Part shown: piece after piece, positions 1-10,335 of the stretch
Layout of the letters: every line of letters begins with the position of its first letter
Numbering within the stretch: the first letter of the stretch is position 1
Assembly: GCA_019044685.2 (NCBI GenBank)
Contig: JAGTXX020000006.1
Coordinates: forward strand, 2,375,501-2,439,500
Direction: 5' to 3'
DNA length: 64,000 nucleotides
Source of the DNA: Nannochloris sp. 'desiccata'
Lineage: Eukaryota > Chlorophyta > Trebouxiophyceae > Chlorellales > Chlorellaceae
Program-made: the position numbers and the translations under genes
Notes under the pieces: model-generated
What the model was told of the DNA's origin: nothing
The model's input: the letters and a program-made list of their open reading frames with translations, nothing else
Databases searched by the model: none

Positions 1-84
1 AGGGTTGAGAATACTAAAAAAGCAGGTCAAGTGATCAAGCTGGCATCTGGGGCGCCAGAATGGTGTCATAAATAAATAGCTTAC

Positions 85-371
85 CTATGTTCTTCACGGA
101 AGACGCGTTTATCTTTGATGAGCATGCTTGGCTCTGGTGGGGTCCAGACTTCCTTGTAGCAAGGTGGTCTCGCTGTAGAAGGAGCCTTTGAAGTTTCCGC
201 AGAATTGGCAGTGCTGGTCGATGCACAAATAAAGTTGCTTAAGGAGGCTCTATCGCGGAGAAAAGGGATATTGCAGCGCACTAATCGAGCTTCTACATCG
301 TTTAGGGTATTATTGCGGCCAAGACATGGGCTCTTGATTGCCCAATGTGTGCCCAAAATAGTTTGGGCCAT
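85..371 (-). CDS. Unidentified gene, first exon only (runs off left edge)
   Basis: An open frame starts at an ATG at 371 and reads leftwards for about 95 codons to a good splice donor (AG|GTAAGC, intron starting at 84). The rest of the gene would lie in or beyond the first 80 bases. The N-terminus is rich in Arg, Ser and Thr, followed by a Pro-rich stretch. This would fit an organelle leader peptide plus the start of a mature protein, but I recognise no family. A longer frame exists upstream only with a non-ATG start. This could be a coding first exon or chance; the clear donor in frame is the main support. Confidence 0.4.
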
Positions 372-1035
372 GTTCAAATCTTCCAATAAACAACAAATAA
401 CAATCCAAGATGCAATATGCAAGCGCACAAATGGGAATATTGATTTATTTCGAAAATGAATGATTGTCTAGACGGCAGCTTCGTGATATATCATTCTGGC
501 CAGTGTTGAGTCGGTGCGATGCAGTTGAAAAACTGCTGAACATTTCAAGCAAAGCAGGCAAAGAAAGCAATTTGCCTTTCTGAATACCTTTCAGAAGGAT
601 GTCATTCCGTATTATGTGGTCTTTATGACATGCTACCTTCAAGTATTTAGAACGAAGCTATCAAATTCTGGCGGAACTTCTGAAATTTGCCTATAACTAA
701 TATTAAAGCGGCGCCTTTACCAGATACTGATAGCGCCTCTGTACAAGTTGGTTGACTGATCTAAGCCCAAATAAATATCTACACGATGCAAACGTATCCT
801 TGCATCTAGCTGGCACTATTCCCAAATGAAAGTACATTTAAAACGCCGAAGAACATCATTTATGAAAAATATTTTCAAGGCATTAAGTCGGGTTCGTTCA
901 GCAGGCAAAATTTTGAAAGCAGCTCGCTCTTAATCAAGCCAATAAATTTACAAATAGAAAACGTATAAACCGGATAAATAAACTAGTACAACTTCCAAGA
1001 AAGACACTCTTCTTTACCGCCCCATGGACTTCTAC
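372..1035. other. Intergenic region, no supported gene
   Basis: About 660 bases between the left-edge exon and the 3' end of the DUF1825 gene. Only short frames without family resemblance are seen, and the sequence is AT-rich. I see no RNA gene. Confidence 0.5.
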
Positions 1036-1770
1036 TTACTCCATTTCTAACACTTTTTTCAGAGTCTTGTACAAATCTTCGTCGTCTTTATAATTTTCAA
1101 TAGCAAAGGGTCCATTCTGCATAACATCATCAATAGCGACTAACGCCCTGGGATTACTACTTAACGTCATCATAATAGAAGGATCTTTCATTATATTTTC
1201 CATACTAATGTTCTTTTGGACGGTGGACATGCGTTCAAAAGGCATGGCCTTGGCCAATTGCTGACGGAAACCGGCAAGTTGATTCAAATCGACAATTTTT
1301 TCCTCTTGTTCTAATAGTCTGCGGAAATCACTAATCTGCCTCTTCATACCTTCTTGCATGGATGCCATATTTGTAGATAAGAACAAGAGCTGCTTTGACA
1401 CTTGATTCAAATTCTGCTTCACCAGAGGGTCATCAGACAAGTTCATTCGTGTGTTGAAAACTGCGAGCCTCTCAGAAACAGATTCCATTTGCTCTATAAA
1501 TATCCTTTTGCCTTCAACATCGAACATGGGATATTTTCCCATTAATCCAGAAAGGCTCGCAAAGTCTTTCAAGATTGCTATAGATTCCTTTTGCACAATG
1601 TCTGACTCGTAGAAGCTACCCTCACGACCTTCGCCGCTGCTGCTCATAGCTAAAACATGCCGGCGAGCGGTTGGATGGAAATTCCTACGAAGGGGTATAT
1701 AAACGCACTGCAGGCGTAATTTGTGTATCAATAACTTGCCTTGAAGCAAGACAACTGCTGAACTGTGCAT
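1036..1770 (-). CDS. DUF1825 protein with C-terminal STI1-like region, probably plastid-targeted
   Basis: A 244-residue product read from the ATG at 1770; the frame upstream offers only a GTG. Residues about 1-40 are basic and hydroxylated, poor in acidic residues, and look like an organelle leader. Residues about 45-125 match the small DUF1825 family of cyanobacteria and plastid-bearing eukaryotes, with its signature order of SDIVQKE, a GK.P.FD.EGK segment and IFIEQME. The C-terminal 60 residues contain DP and NP turns (IMKDPSIMMTLSSNP) resembling the helical STI1/DP domain of Hop and Tic40. DUF1825 proteins have no known reaction. A plastid location is inferred from the leader and the family's distribution. 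The gene is divergent from EMC3 with about 300 bases between the start codons. Confidence 0.8.
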   Translation of the reverse strand: MHSSAVVLLQGKLLIHKLRLQCVYIPLRRNFHPTARRHVLAMSSSGEGREGSFYESDIVQKESIAILKDFASLSGLMGKYPMFDVEGKRIFIEQMESVSERLAVFNTRMNLSDDPLVKQNLNQVSKQLLFLSTNMASMQEGMKRQISDFRRLLEQEEKIVDLNQLAGFRQQLAKAMPFERMSTVQKNISMENIMKDPSIMMTLSSNPRALVAIDDVMQNGPFAIENYKDDEDLYKTLKKVLEME

Positions 1771-2069
1771 ACCAAGAATTGATCGAGAAAATTCCACAAA
1801 GTGATCTTCAATCAGCACAAGGTCAAATAATGGCCATCCAGCGCTGCTCGATTGGTGTAATAGGGTGCTTCAAATGGATTAGCAAAGAAAATCAGCGTCC
1901 CGAAATTTTATATAGAATCTGAGGCTTTGTGTTTCCCCAACCCAGCGCTCTGAGAGTCTGTCTTCTTTTGCCTTCAATTGGGTCTACATTTAACAAGGAG
2001 CCCTTAAATCGAAAACTTCAAACTCACTGTCCGCCCCTAATTATTCTAGACCAGCGAGCACCTGCCATC

Positions 2070-2963
2070 ATGTCGCAGGACCTCGTGATTGATCGTGATG
2101 TGAGAAACTGGGTTCTCATCCCTCTCACTCTCTCTGTGTTTCTACTAATGCTACTGCGTCAATATGCATCCGTGGTGAGTACGGAATAATTTATATACCC
2201 ACCGGATTTCTATGCCTAGCTCGACCCAGCCCTTCTTCAATATATTCTGCAAATTTCTGATCGCCACCGCACTTACTGTTATCTGCAGCTATTGATGGGA
2301 GGCAAATCTTCAGAGCCATTAAAACCCCAGGAAATTCGCGGAAAGGCAATTCTAGCACGTTCGGGAGCTCTCCGAGCCAATTTTGGTTTTCTCACCGCGT
2401 CTGGCTTCCGCCAGCGCCTGGCCTTTTTCGTTGCCAAGGACACTGGAGCGTTCAATCAAAAAACAGAGAAGAAAGATATGACTCAAATGATGATGACCAA
2501 CCCTGATGCCATGACAGGCATGATGAAACAACAATTAGGAGGCCTTGGCCCACAGCTCGCTCTCGGTGCATTTGTGAATTTCTTCTTTCGAGGTTTTATA
2601 CTAGGAAAGCTCCCTTTTGGGTTGTCCCCTAAATTTCGAAGCATGCTCCAGTCAGGAATTGATTTACCATCTTTAGATGTCTCCTACCTGTCTTCTTTAT
2701 CGTACTATATGTTACTATTATTTGGCTCTCGAGGCGTGATGACGTTATTTTTCCAAGATGCGGCTGTCAACGATGCTGCTCAGATGATGCAAATGCAAAT
2801 GCAGACCCAAATGGGTTTTATGAATCCTGCTACTATGGATCCTGAAAAGGCATATAAAGCTGAAACACAGGTGCTTAATTTGATGCAGTATAGATGGAGA
2901 ATGGAAGGCAGTGAACAAAGAGCGGCTGCATTGTTGCAAAAAAAGATAGGAAAAAGAATTTAG
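2070..2963 (+). CDS. EMC3: ER membrane protein complex subunit 3 (EMC3)
   Basis: Two exons, 2070-2174 and 2289-2963, joined in phase 0 (GTG|GTGAGT donor, ctgcag acceptor), give 259 residues, the usual EMC3 length. EMC3 is a YidC/Oxa1/GET1-superfamily core subunit of the ER membrane insertase that places tail-anchored and multi-pass proteins in the bilayer. Exon 1 begins MSQDLVIDRDVRNW and carries the first membrane segment. Exon 2 contains the cytosolic Met-rich linker (MTQMMMTNPDAMTGMMKQQ), which is typical of the family. The further membrane segments (LGAFVNFFFRGFILGKLPF, and YLSSLSYYMLLLFGSRG) follow, then a basic C-terminus. The match extends along the whole protein. Confidence 0.95.
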
Positions 2964-3191
2964 CTTAGATATCAAAAATCGTGTTTCTATCCCTCTTTAT
3001 AGCTATATATATTCTATTTCTCCGTTGTGGCAGCACTTACTCGGATGTTAATTAATATGTCTATCTTTTACTCTTCTTTGCTCTTCTCTTTTCTCAATTA
3101 CCAGGCATCGCTTTACTTTTGTTATTTAAGATCTTAAAATCTCAAGCAATTTCTAGACAAATACATATCAACTAAGTAATCAGTACATTTG

Positions 3192-4102
3192 TCAACCCCA
3201 TTCCCATCCAATCATGCCTAAACCGGTTCCATCTACTCTGCCTACCACCGTCATGGGAGCATGCGGTAATGCAACAGTACCCTCGACAGGCAACCCCGCA
3301 GCCTTCTGCTCATGCTGCGCTGCCAAACTAGGAACAGGATGATATCTCACAGCATGGACTTTAAATCTAATTTCACTGCCAATGGTGTAGTACAAAGGGG
3401 GGTCTCCTGGGTTCATCTCCCAAGTCCACTCACTGGTGCTTTCTTGCCATTGGTTCGGTTGTTGGAGCATTTCTTGAGGAATTCCGACGTCATCAAAGAA
3501 TCCTAGACTCACTTTGATACCATAACTTCATAGAGACATAATTAAATAGACGGTTAGCTGTTAATCAGATATAAATCGTAGATTGGAAGAAAAGAAAACA
3601 AGATTAATGGAGAGGGGTGGCCTCGATATAATTCTCGATTTTTTTACTTTTCTTCAAATAATTAATCTCGAGGTAACAATCAAGGTGACTTACTCGCTCA
3701 TCTCTTTGACTACACCGAGAAGCAGCTCTCCAGGGAACGGTCTAAACGCTACGGCTCTGAACGTCACTCTATAATGTGTGCCGCCATCTGAATGGTATAC
3801 TGCTCCCTCACCAACCTCTATTATATCATATAAAGTAACTATAAGACCCACATCTTGGATAACCCTATTGATGAATGTCTTTTCTAGAACGTGGGAAATA
3901 GCTTGCTCAGTAGGCTTGCCTAGCTCCTGCGGAGGTATAAAGAAATTTAATGAGTCAGAAGAAGGTGCAGCGAGAAAATGACGGAGTTGATTGAGGATTA
4001 ACTGTAAATTAGCCAATGCTACCATTGCGGAGGCCCAATCACTCGAATATTTACCTGGGGATCTATTCTAACGTTATCTTCTAGCGTGTAAAGGTTGAAC
4101 AT
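3192..4102 (-). CDS. RPC8: DNA-directed RNA polymerase III subunit RPC8 (Rpc25/POLR3H)
   Basis: Three exons (4102-4055, 3926-3694, 3525-3192) join in frame to 204 residues, the same length as human POLR3H. The first exon encodes only 16 residues (MFNLYTLEDNVRIDPQ) and was found by extending upstream of the longer frame. Rpc25 with Rpc17 forms the stalk of RNA polymerase III and acts in initiation. The N-terminal half is the Rpb7-N fold with VGLIVTLYDI and VTFRAVAFRPFPGE. The C-terminal half is the S1-like domain with VSLGFFDDVGIPQEMLQQP and WEMNPGDPPLYYTIGSEIRF. Donors are GTAAAT and GTAAGT. The ends are well fixed by homology and by the stop at 3192. Confidence 0.94.
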
Positions 4103-4793
4103 TGCATAATCGTTTTTCAAAGTTTGAAAATTGAAATTGGAAGAGAGAACAATTTTCAAGTCTTCGATAGCCGATGATCCAGGCAGCCTTTTTAGTGACT
4201 TTTAATAAGCACATGGAGCATTGAACTGCCTTGATGGCGCCTTTTTTCGCCCGGGCTGTTCTCTCAGACGATGCCCGTCTTTCTTTTTGGCCATCATCAT
4301 GAAGATGCTTGAGAATATAGCTGAGCTTAACAGGTCCCAGTCTGTCTTCGTTACCAAACGTGTAAGAGCATTTGGCTTTGTTGCATAACTATATAATTGA
4401 TCTACCCATTGCGAGCCTGGGGATCGTTCAAAGCGCTCTAAAAACGAAAACCTACCCTGACATCCATCTGCTAGCACTGGCCTTTGGCAGCAAAAGGGGT
4501 CAAAGTAATTGATCACCAGCTACTGGTAAGCCGTCGTAGCTTGAGCTATATGTCTGTTCTCTGACACAGGTGAGCTAAATGACGAAGTTAGTTATAAAAA
4601 TACTACTAGCCGTCCGTGATGCCAAAAATTAGGGCATTATGATTTATCGAACGGCTCATTGTTTCCACTGATCTTGCCGCCTTTTGCTTGTCACATTTCT
4701 CCGCAATCGAAATTATAGAGCACATTTGCTGAAATCTTCTTTCACATTTCTCTCCCTTTGCCGGTAAATGCAGGATCACAATTCCAATAATAC
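4103..4793. other. Intergenic region with one weak minus-strand frame
   Basis: About 690 bases between RPC8 and the Na+/K+-type ATPase. A minus-strand frame of 104 codons (4202-4516) is present, but its product matches no family I know and has no clear splice context. I leave it unannotated. The right end probably holds the ATPase promoter and 5' UTR. Confidence 0.4.
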
Positions 4794-7700
4794 ATGTCTA
4801 CTCCGGCCTCTACTCCTGCTTCGCCAGCCCCGGCTCCTGCCGCCTCCGCCGCTGCTGCAGAGCAACCAGCCAATGGGAGTTCTGGACTCATAAAATCCAT
4901 CTCTAAGAAGATGACCAGCCTTAGGCGTGGGAAGTAAGTTTTTCCTTTTGCAACGCGTGGTCGTCCTTTTTTCCCTTCCACCTGTTCCTGCTTTCACCAT
5001 TATCAAAGACTCATCTCTCACATAATCTCTTTTCATTTCATCACTGTAGTTCTACCTCTAAAGATGAATCTCGCTCTGAAATGCTCCGTAAGGACATTGG
5101 CTTCACTGAACACACCTGGCCAGTCGAAAAGCTATATGAATTCTATGGGTGCACCCCTGAAGGTGGTTTAACCACTGCCCAGATGCTTCAAAACCGTGAA
5201 AAATACGGTTGGAATCGTCTTACTCCTCCTGATGTTACCCCTTGGTGGATTAAATACCTCGAACAGTATGCGAATGTCTTTATGCTTTTGTTGCTGTTTG
5301 GCGGTGTGCTCTGCTTTATCGCTTATGGTGTCGACCAAAGCGATCCTACTAACCTCTACCTTGGTGTAGTACTCTTCCTCGTTGTTTTCCTTTCTGCTAC
5401 GTTTGGTTACTACACAGAGGCAAAGGCTGAGTCTACTATGGAAGGCTTTAAAAAATTGATCCCTAAAAAGTGCAAAGTTCTCCGCGACGGTGTGATGCAA
5501 ATTCTCGATGCTGAGGAACTTGTTCCTGGTGACGTTGTGGATATTTCTGATGGTGATCAAGTCCCCGCTGATATTCGTATCGTTGCTGCTCAGGATCTTA
5601 AAGTAGATAACTCATCCCTTACTGGAGAATCTGAGGCACAAGATCGAGGACCAGAATTAAACCGTGATCACAATGGAAAGTTGGTTACCGTCCCTCTTGA
5701 AGCTCAGAATTTGATGTTCTACACTACTATTGCCACTACTGGCTCTGGTAGAGGGGTTGTTATTGGCACCGGTGATAACACCGTCATGGGTCAGATCGCC
5801 GGGCTCGCTGCCGACTCTGGAAGTAACGAAAAGACACAATTCCAAAAAGAAGTAGATATTTTCATCAAGTACATTTCCATTCTTGCCATTTGTATTGGTA
5901 TTACGTTTATCTTGATTGGTGTTTTCGCCGCTGGTGCAGACATTATTGATATGATTGTCTTTGCTATTGGTATCATTGTTGGTACCGTTCCTGAGGGGCT
6001 GTTAGTGACATTAATCGTCTCTTTGGCTCTCTCTGCAAAGAACATGTACTCTAAGAACGTACTGGTGAAAGGAATGTCTTCAGTTGAAAATTTGGGGTCT
6101 ACCACCGTCGTGGCTTCCGACAAAACTGGTACTTTGACACAAAACCGAATGACTGTGCAACACGCATGGTATAATGGTGCACTTGTCACAGTCCCTGCTG
6201 CTCGTAACTTACCTCAACTCAAGGCTGCAATGAAGCCTGGTGTTATTAAAGGACCTGTCGTTAATTTTGAAGACCCGACCTGGCAGAAATTACAAATGGT
6301 TGCTACTCTCTGCAATAACTCTCGTTTTGTGTTGAAAGATAAGAACGATGAGAACTCCGAGGTGATTAATCTCGCTGAAGAGATGGTCAAGCCTGACTTT
6401 AACTTGCTTGGTTTAGATTGCACTGGAGACGCCTCCGAGAGCGGTTTGATTAAAGCTGTAGAGCTGTTGCGTGATATCGATGACTACCATCGTGCCAACC
6501 CTAAACTCCACGAAATTAAGTTTAACTCTACAAATAAATGGCAGCTGTCTATCCACAAACCTGAAGACCCCTCCGACACCTCCCCCATCTTGGTTTTGAA
6601 GGGTGCTCCTGAACGTGTTTTGAAGATGTGTACCCGCATTTTAATCGATGGCGAAGAAGTTCCCATGTCTGATGAATGGCAAACTGCCTACAATGAAGCT
6701 TATGAGAACTTGGGAGCTATGGGAGAACGTGTTCTTGGCTTTGCCTACCGTACCCTCGACAGCCTTCCCATGGATTATGCCTTTACCAACAAACCCGAGC
6801 CTAATTTTCCTACCGGAGACTTGTGCTTTGCTGGTTTGATGTCTCTGATTGATCCTCCACGTGAAGGTGTCCCCGAAGCTGTTGCCAAATGCAAAAGGGC
6901 GCGTATTAAAGTGTACATGGTCACAGGCGATCACCCAATCACTGCGTTAGCTATTGCAAAGCAAGTTGGTATCATTGATGAAGATAAATGGGATGCTGGC
7001 AAAGCAATAGTTCTCAAAGGTGATGATATTCGTGAATGGATGGATATTCAAGACCCAATGGAGCGACAAGCTAAATGGGATTGGGCGCTTGATCACGAAC
7101 AAATTGTCTTTGCTCGTGTCTCTCCTGCACACAAACTTTTGATTGTAGAAAACTGTCAACGCCGTGGAGAGAATGTCGCTGTCACTGGAGATGGAGTCAA
7201 CGATGCTCCTGCCTTAAAAAAAGCAAATACTGGTGTCGCTATGGGAATTTCTGGAAAGGATGTATCAAAGGAGGCTGCAGATATGATTCTTATGGATGAT
7301 AACTTTGCTTCTATTGTCAACGGTATTGAAGAAGGTCGTGTTATCTTTGACAACCTTAAAAAGTCTATTGCGTATACTCTGGCTTCTAAATTTCCAGAAC
7401 AGATTCCTTTCTTGCTTTATGTCGCTGCCAACTTCCCTGTGGCTATTTCCACTATTTTGATCTTAACCATTGATTTAGGTTGTGATATGTTCCCTGCTAT
7501 TTCCCTTGCTTACGAACCCAAGGAAGCAGATATCATGGATAGACCTCCTCGTAATCCTGCCGTTGAGCGTCTTGTCTCCCGTCGGTTGATTTCATTTTCC
7601 TACTTCCAAATCGGTTTAATGCAAACTGCTGCTGGTTTCTTAGCCTTTATGACTGTATTAAACGATTATGGATATGAATGGCGTAATCTAATGGGACGTG

Positions 7701-8665
7701 GTATCAATTGGCCTATTTCTCCTCTCGTCTGCCAACCTCAGTTTGACACCACACAGAATACTATTTGGGTAAACAACTGTGGTTTCGCTTGTGAAGAGCC
7801 TAAAGACAGCTTCGACGGTGTCAGTACGCTGTATGGCAGTGCCACTGATGATGGTAAATTCTGCAAAACTGGCTGTCCAATTCCCTTCCAAGGTTCTTCA
7901 GATCCCTTTGTCGAATTTTCAGAATTCGGGTTCAGAGGATACACTCCTGCTTTGTGGGGTTCTGGCTCTGCTGGACAAGACGCGGCTTCTCAAGCTGTAT
8001 GCGGCCGTACCTGTGCATGGTATTCTAGCCTTAATCCTGCGGATAGACAGCGGTGGATTGCTGCGAATGACGCGTTCCGTGCTCGTCTTGCTATTGGTTT
8101 AATCGACGTCAATGAGCCATTCAACTATGGAGGCGATGCTGGTTTGGCTTTAATGCTCTCTCAGGAGGAAGATGCCTTATTCCAAGAGTATTGCGCTGGT
8201 CCTAATGCTGACCAGTATGGTTTCCCAGGTAGAGGCATGTTTATCAAGAGCGGTTCTACCGCACCCCAAGGTGGATACTGGTGGTGGGCCGGGAAAACTC
8301 AGTACTGGCCCAACTTGGGCTATCAACAATCAGTGTTGCTTTTAGCACAGACTGCCTATTTCGCTGGTGTGGTGATGGCTCGTACTGCAGATTTACTTAT
8401 CTGCAAAACGAGGAAAGAATCACTCTTTACACAAGGAATCAGAAACAGAGTTTTAAACATCGCCTTCTTTACGATGATTTTAATCGTGTGCTTACTGTCG
8501 TATGTGCCACCTTTACGCATTGTATGGAATACCCGACCGATGCCTGTGCTGTATCTATTCATTGGGGTGCCGTTTGCCATGTTCATCTTTGTCTATGATG
8601 AACTCCGTAAGGCGGTTATCAGGGCGCATCCTAAAGGATGGGTATATAGAAATACTTATTGGTAG
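4794..8665 (+). CDS. Na+/K+-type (P2C) ATPase alpha subunit with a very large M7-M8 loop
   Basis: Exons 4794-4933 and 5050-8665 give 1251 residues, about 230 more than animal alpha subunits. The enzyme would exchange Na+ for K+ (or H+) across the plasma membrane using ATP. Seen in order: a low-complexity Ala/Pro N-terminus (exon 1), TGES near residue 238, VPEGLL in M4, the phosphorylated Asp in DKTGTLT at about 404, KGAPERVL of the nucleotide domain, MVTGDHP and GDGVNDAP near 760. In M6 the pair of Asp in IDLGCDMFPAISLAYE matches the two cation-coordinating Asp of Na+/K+-ATPases. Between M7 and M8 (about 920-1140) lies a roughly 220-residue loop with eight Cys, where animal enzymes have about 40 residues and dock the beta subunit. 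The C-terminus ends NTYW, close to the ETYY end of animal enzymes. H+-exchanging activity cannot be excluded. Confidence 0.95.
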
Positions 8666-9258
8666 AAATATATTTTTATTTTGTGCACACCAAAACTTTT
8701 TTATTTTGTTTGTGTTTTATGATAAAGAAAAGGTGAAAAGGAGAGGAGGAAGCTTCTCTCTTCCCTTCCCCTTCTTCATTTTCTTTGTTGCACTAATTGT
8801 CTTTTGAAATAGAACTTTCTAATACAATTTCGATGCATAGCTAAATAATTAAAAACCATCCTGTTGAAGAGAGGGCGGTGTGGCGGTGGCCTTAGTGCTC
8901 TCTCTTTTTCCATTTTGTAAATCTTTTGTTTTTTTCTATATTCCTTTGCTTTTCTCCAACTGATTGTATTATTTTCGTAAGATACTTATACATGTGCTGG
9001 CGAGCTGTGGGCTCTCTCTCCCTCTCTCTCTCTCCCCTGTAAAGAAATAATTCTCTCTTTGAAGCGCAGACGGCGGAGAAGTTGGCAAAGTCAAAACTTA
9101 AAAAGGCGCGAAAATTGAGTGTTATTTTAGAATTTATTTGAACTCTGCATATCGGGACACAGCTTAGATATATAGCGTTCTTAAGAAAGGAGCCATGCAG
9201 CATAAAAATAAATAATTTTATAAAGCTGTGTGCGGTTCATAGTCATTGGTGTGTCGAA
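8666..9258. other. Intergenic region with a CT-rich tract
   Basis: About 590 bases holding the 3' UTR of the ATPase and the promoter of the next gene. A pyrimidine dinucleotide tract (CT repeats) lies at about 9011-9038. No gene is supported on either strand. Confidence 0.5.
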
Positions 9259-10041
9259 ATGCCGGCCGCAAAAGGGAAAGACAGCATTGAGGCAAGCTTC
9301 AAACACGCTGAAGAGGCTCTGAACAAGCTACATACATCGCCATCAGATGATCCAAAGCAGCTCAACCTCGCAACAAGCTTAATTTATGACCTAGAGAAAT
9401 TAGTGATGAGACTCGCAGACCCTGACGAAAGAGATGACTGCCGAACAAAGCTTGAAGATCTTCAACAAAGACTGCATGACGCCGCTGGAGAAGGGGTGAC
9501 ACCAGAACCTTCCCCTGCTACAGCGCATCCTGGGGAGGTGGTTGGCGACATTGACGATCTCTTCAGTGGAATGCAGATAGCAGACGCTGGAGACTCTACA
9601 AAACAAGAATTTGTACCTCAGGCTATCCCCGGAAGACGTTATATGAAAGTAGTTAGAACCTCAGCTGGAGGGAAGGGCATCGCTGTGCCAACAGTGCCAT
9701 CACCGGCGGGAGCGCCAAGGCAACAGCAACTACCTCAGGATGCTGAAGATATAGCAGGCCAAGGCCCAGAAAAAGAAATACCTAAAGAAGATACTGACGA
9801 AGAAAATGGGCGTTATAAACCACAAAGAAATATCCCTTCTTCTCCTCTACGGGTTCTTTTGCCAGATATGCCGCTAGCAGAGGCGGCAGCAACAGCGGGC
9901 GCTACAAGTCACGGCTCTGCAGATAGCACCATGGCGAGAGGTGGAGGTGAGGATAAAAGTGGGGGTGGTGCAGATTCTGATAGCGATGATTCTATCACAT
10001 CTCCAGATAATTATAACGAAGCAGCTAGTTTTAGGAAATAG
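9259..10041 (+). CDS. Unknown acidic protein, 260 residues
   Basis: A single uninterrupted frame from an ATG in good context (cgaaATGcc). I do not recognise a family. Residues about 1-75 are predicted helical (alternating charged and hydrophobic residues, ending in KLEDLQQRLHDAAG) and could form a small helical bundle or coiled coil. The rest is Pro/Ser/Ala-rich and acidic, with a short motif DIDDLFSGMQIAD. It ends in a Gly/Asp/Ser tail (GGGEDKSGGGADSDSDD). No signal peptide or membrane segment is seen. The composition suggests a soluble, partly disordered nuclear or cytosolic adaptor, which is inference only. Confidence 0.7.
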   Translation: MPAAKGKDSIEASFKHAEEALNKLHTSPSDDPKQLNLATSLIYDLEKLVMRLADPDERDDCRTKLEDLQQRLHDAAGEGVTPEPSPATAHPGEVVGDIDDLFSGMQIADAGDSTKQEFVPQAIPGRRYMKVVRTSAGGKGIAVPTVPSPAGAPRQQQLPQDAEDIAGQGPEKEIPKEDTDEENGRYKPQRNIPSSPLRVLLPDMPLAEAAATAGATSHGSADSTMARGGGEDKSGGGADSDSDDSITSPDNYNEAASFRK

Positions 10042-10335
10042 ATTCCTTTTTCAAAGAGATTTAAAATACTTTTCAAAATATCCCCTCACTTCCTCTCTGT
10101 ATTGGATTAAGGTCTTTGATTTTGCGTTTTACTTCTATTATTAGACGAATAGCGTATTGATTTAGTAGTACTATTTGAACAGTATGTTTTTCTATTAATT
10201 TACCTTTCATCCCTTCCCTTAGTACTTGATAGCCCTGCTTACTTTTTCTTTTCTGCTTTATCATTTGTACACAATTTCTGACGCATATAAAATAAAGAAA
10301 GCCAGGAAAATGTAATCAAGGCACTCTTTCTTACG

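Noticed and set aside
4202..4516. 104-codon minus-strand frame between RPC8 and the ATPase
   Set aside because: No family resemblance, no splice context, and the region is better explained as promoter and UTR sequence.
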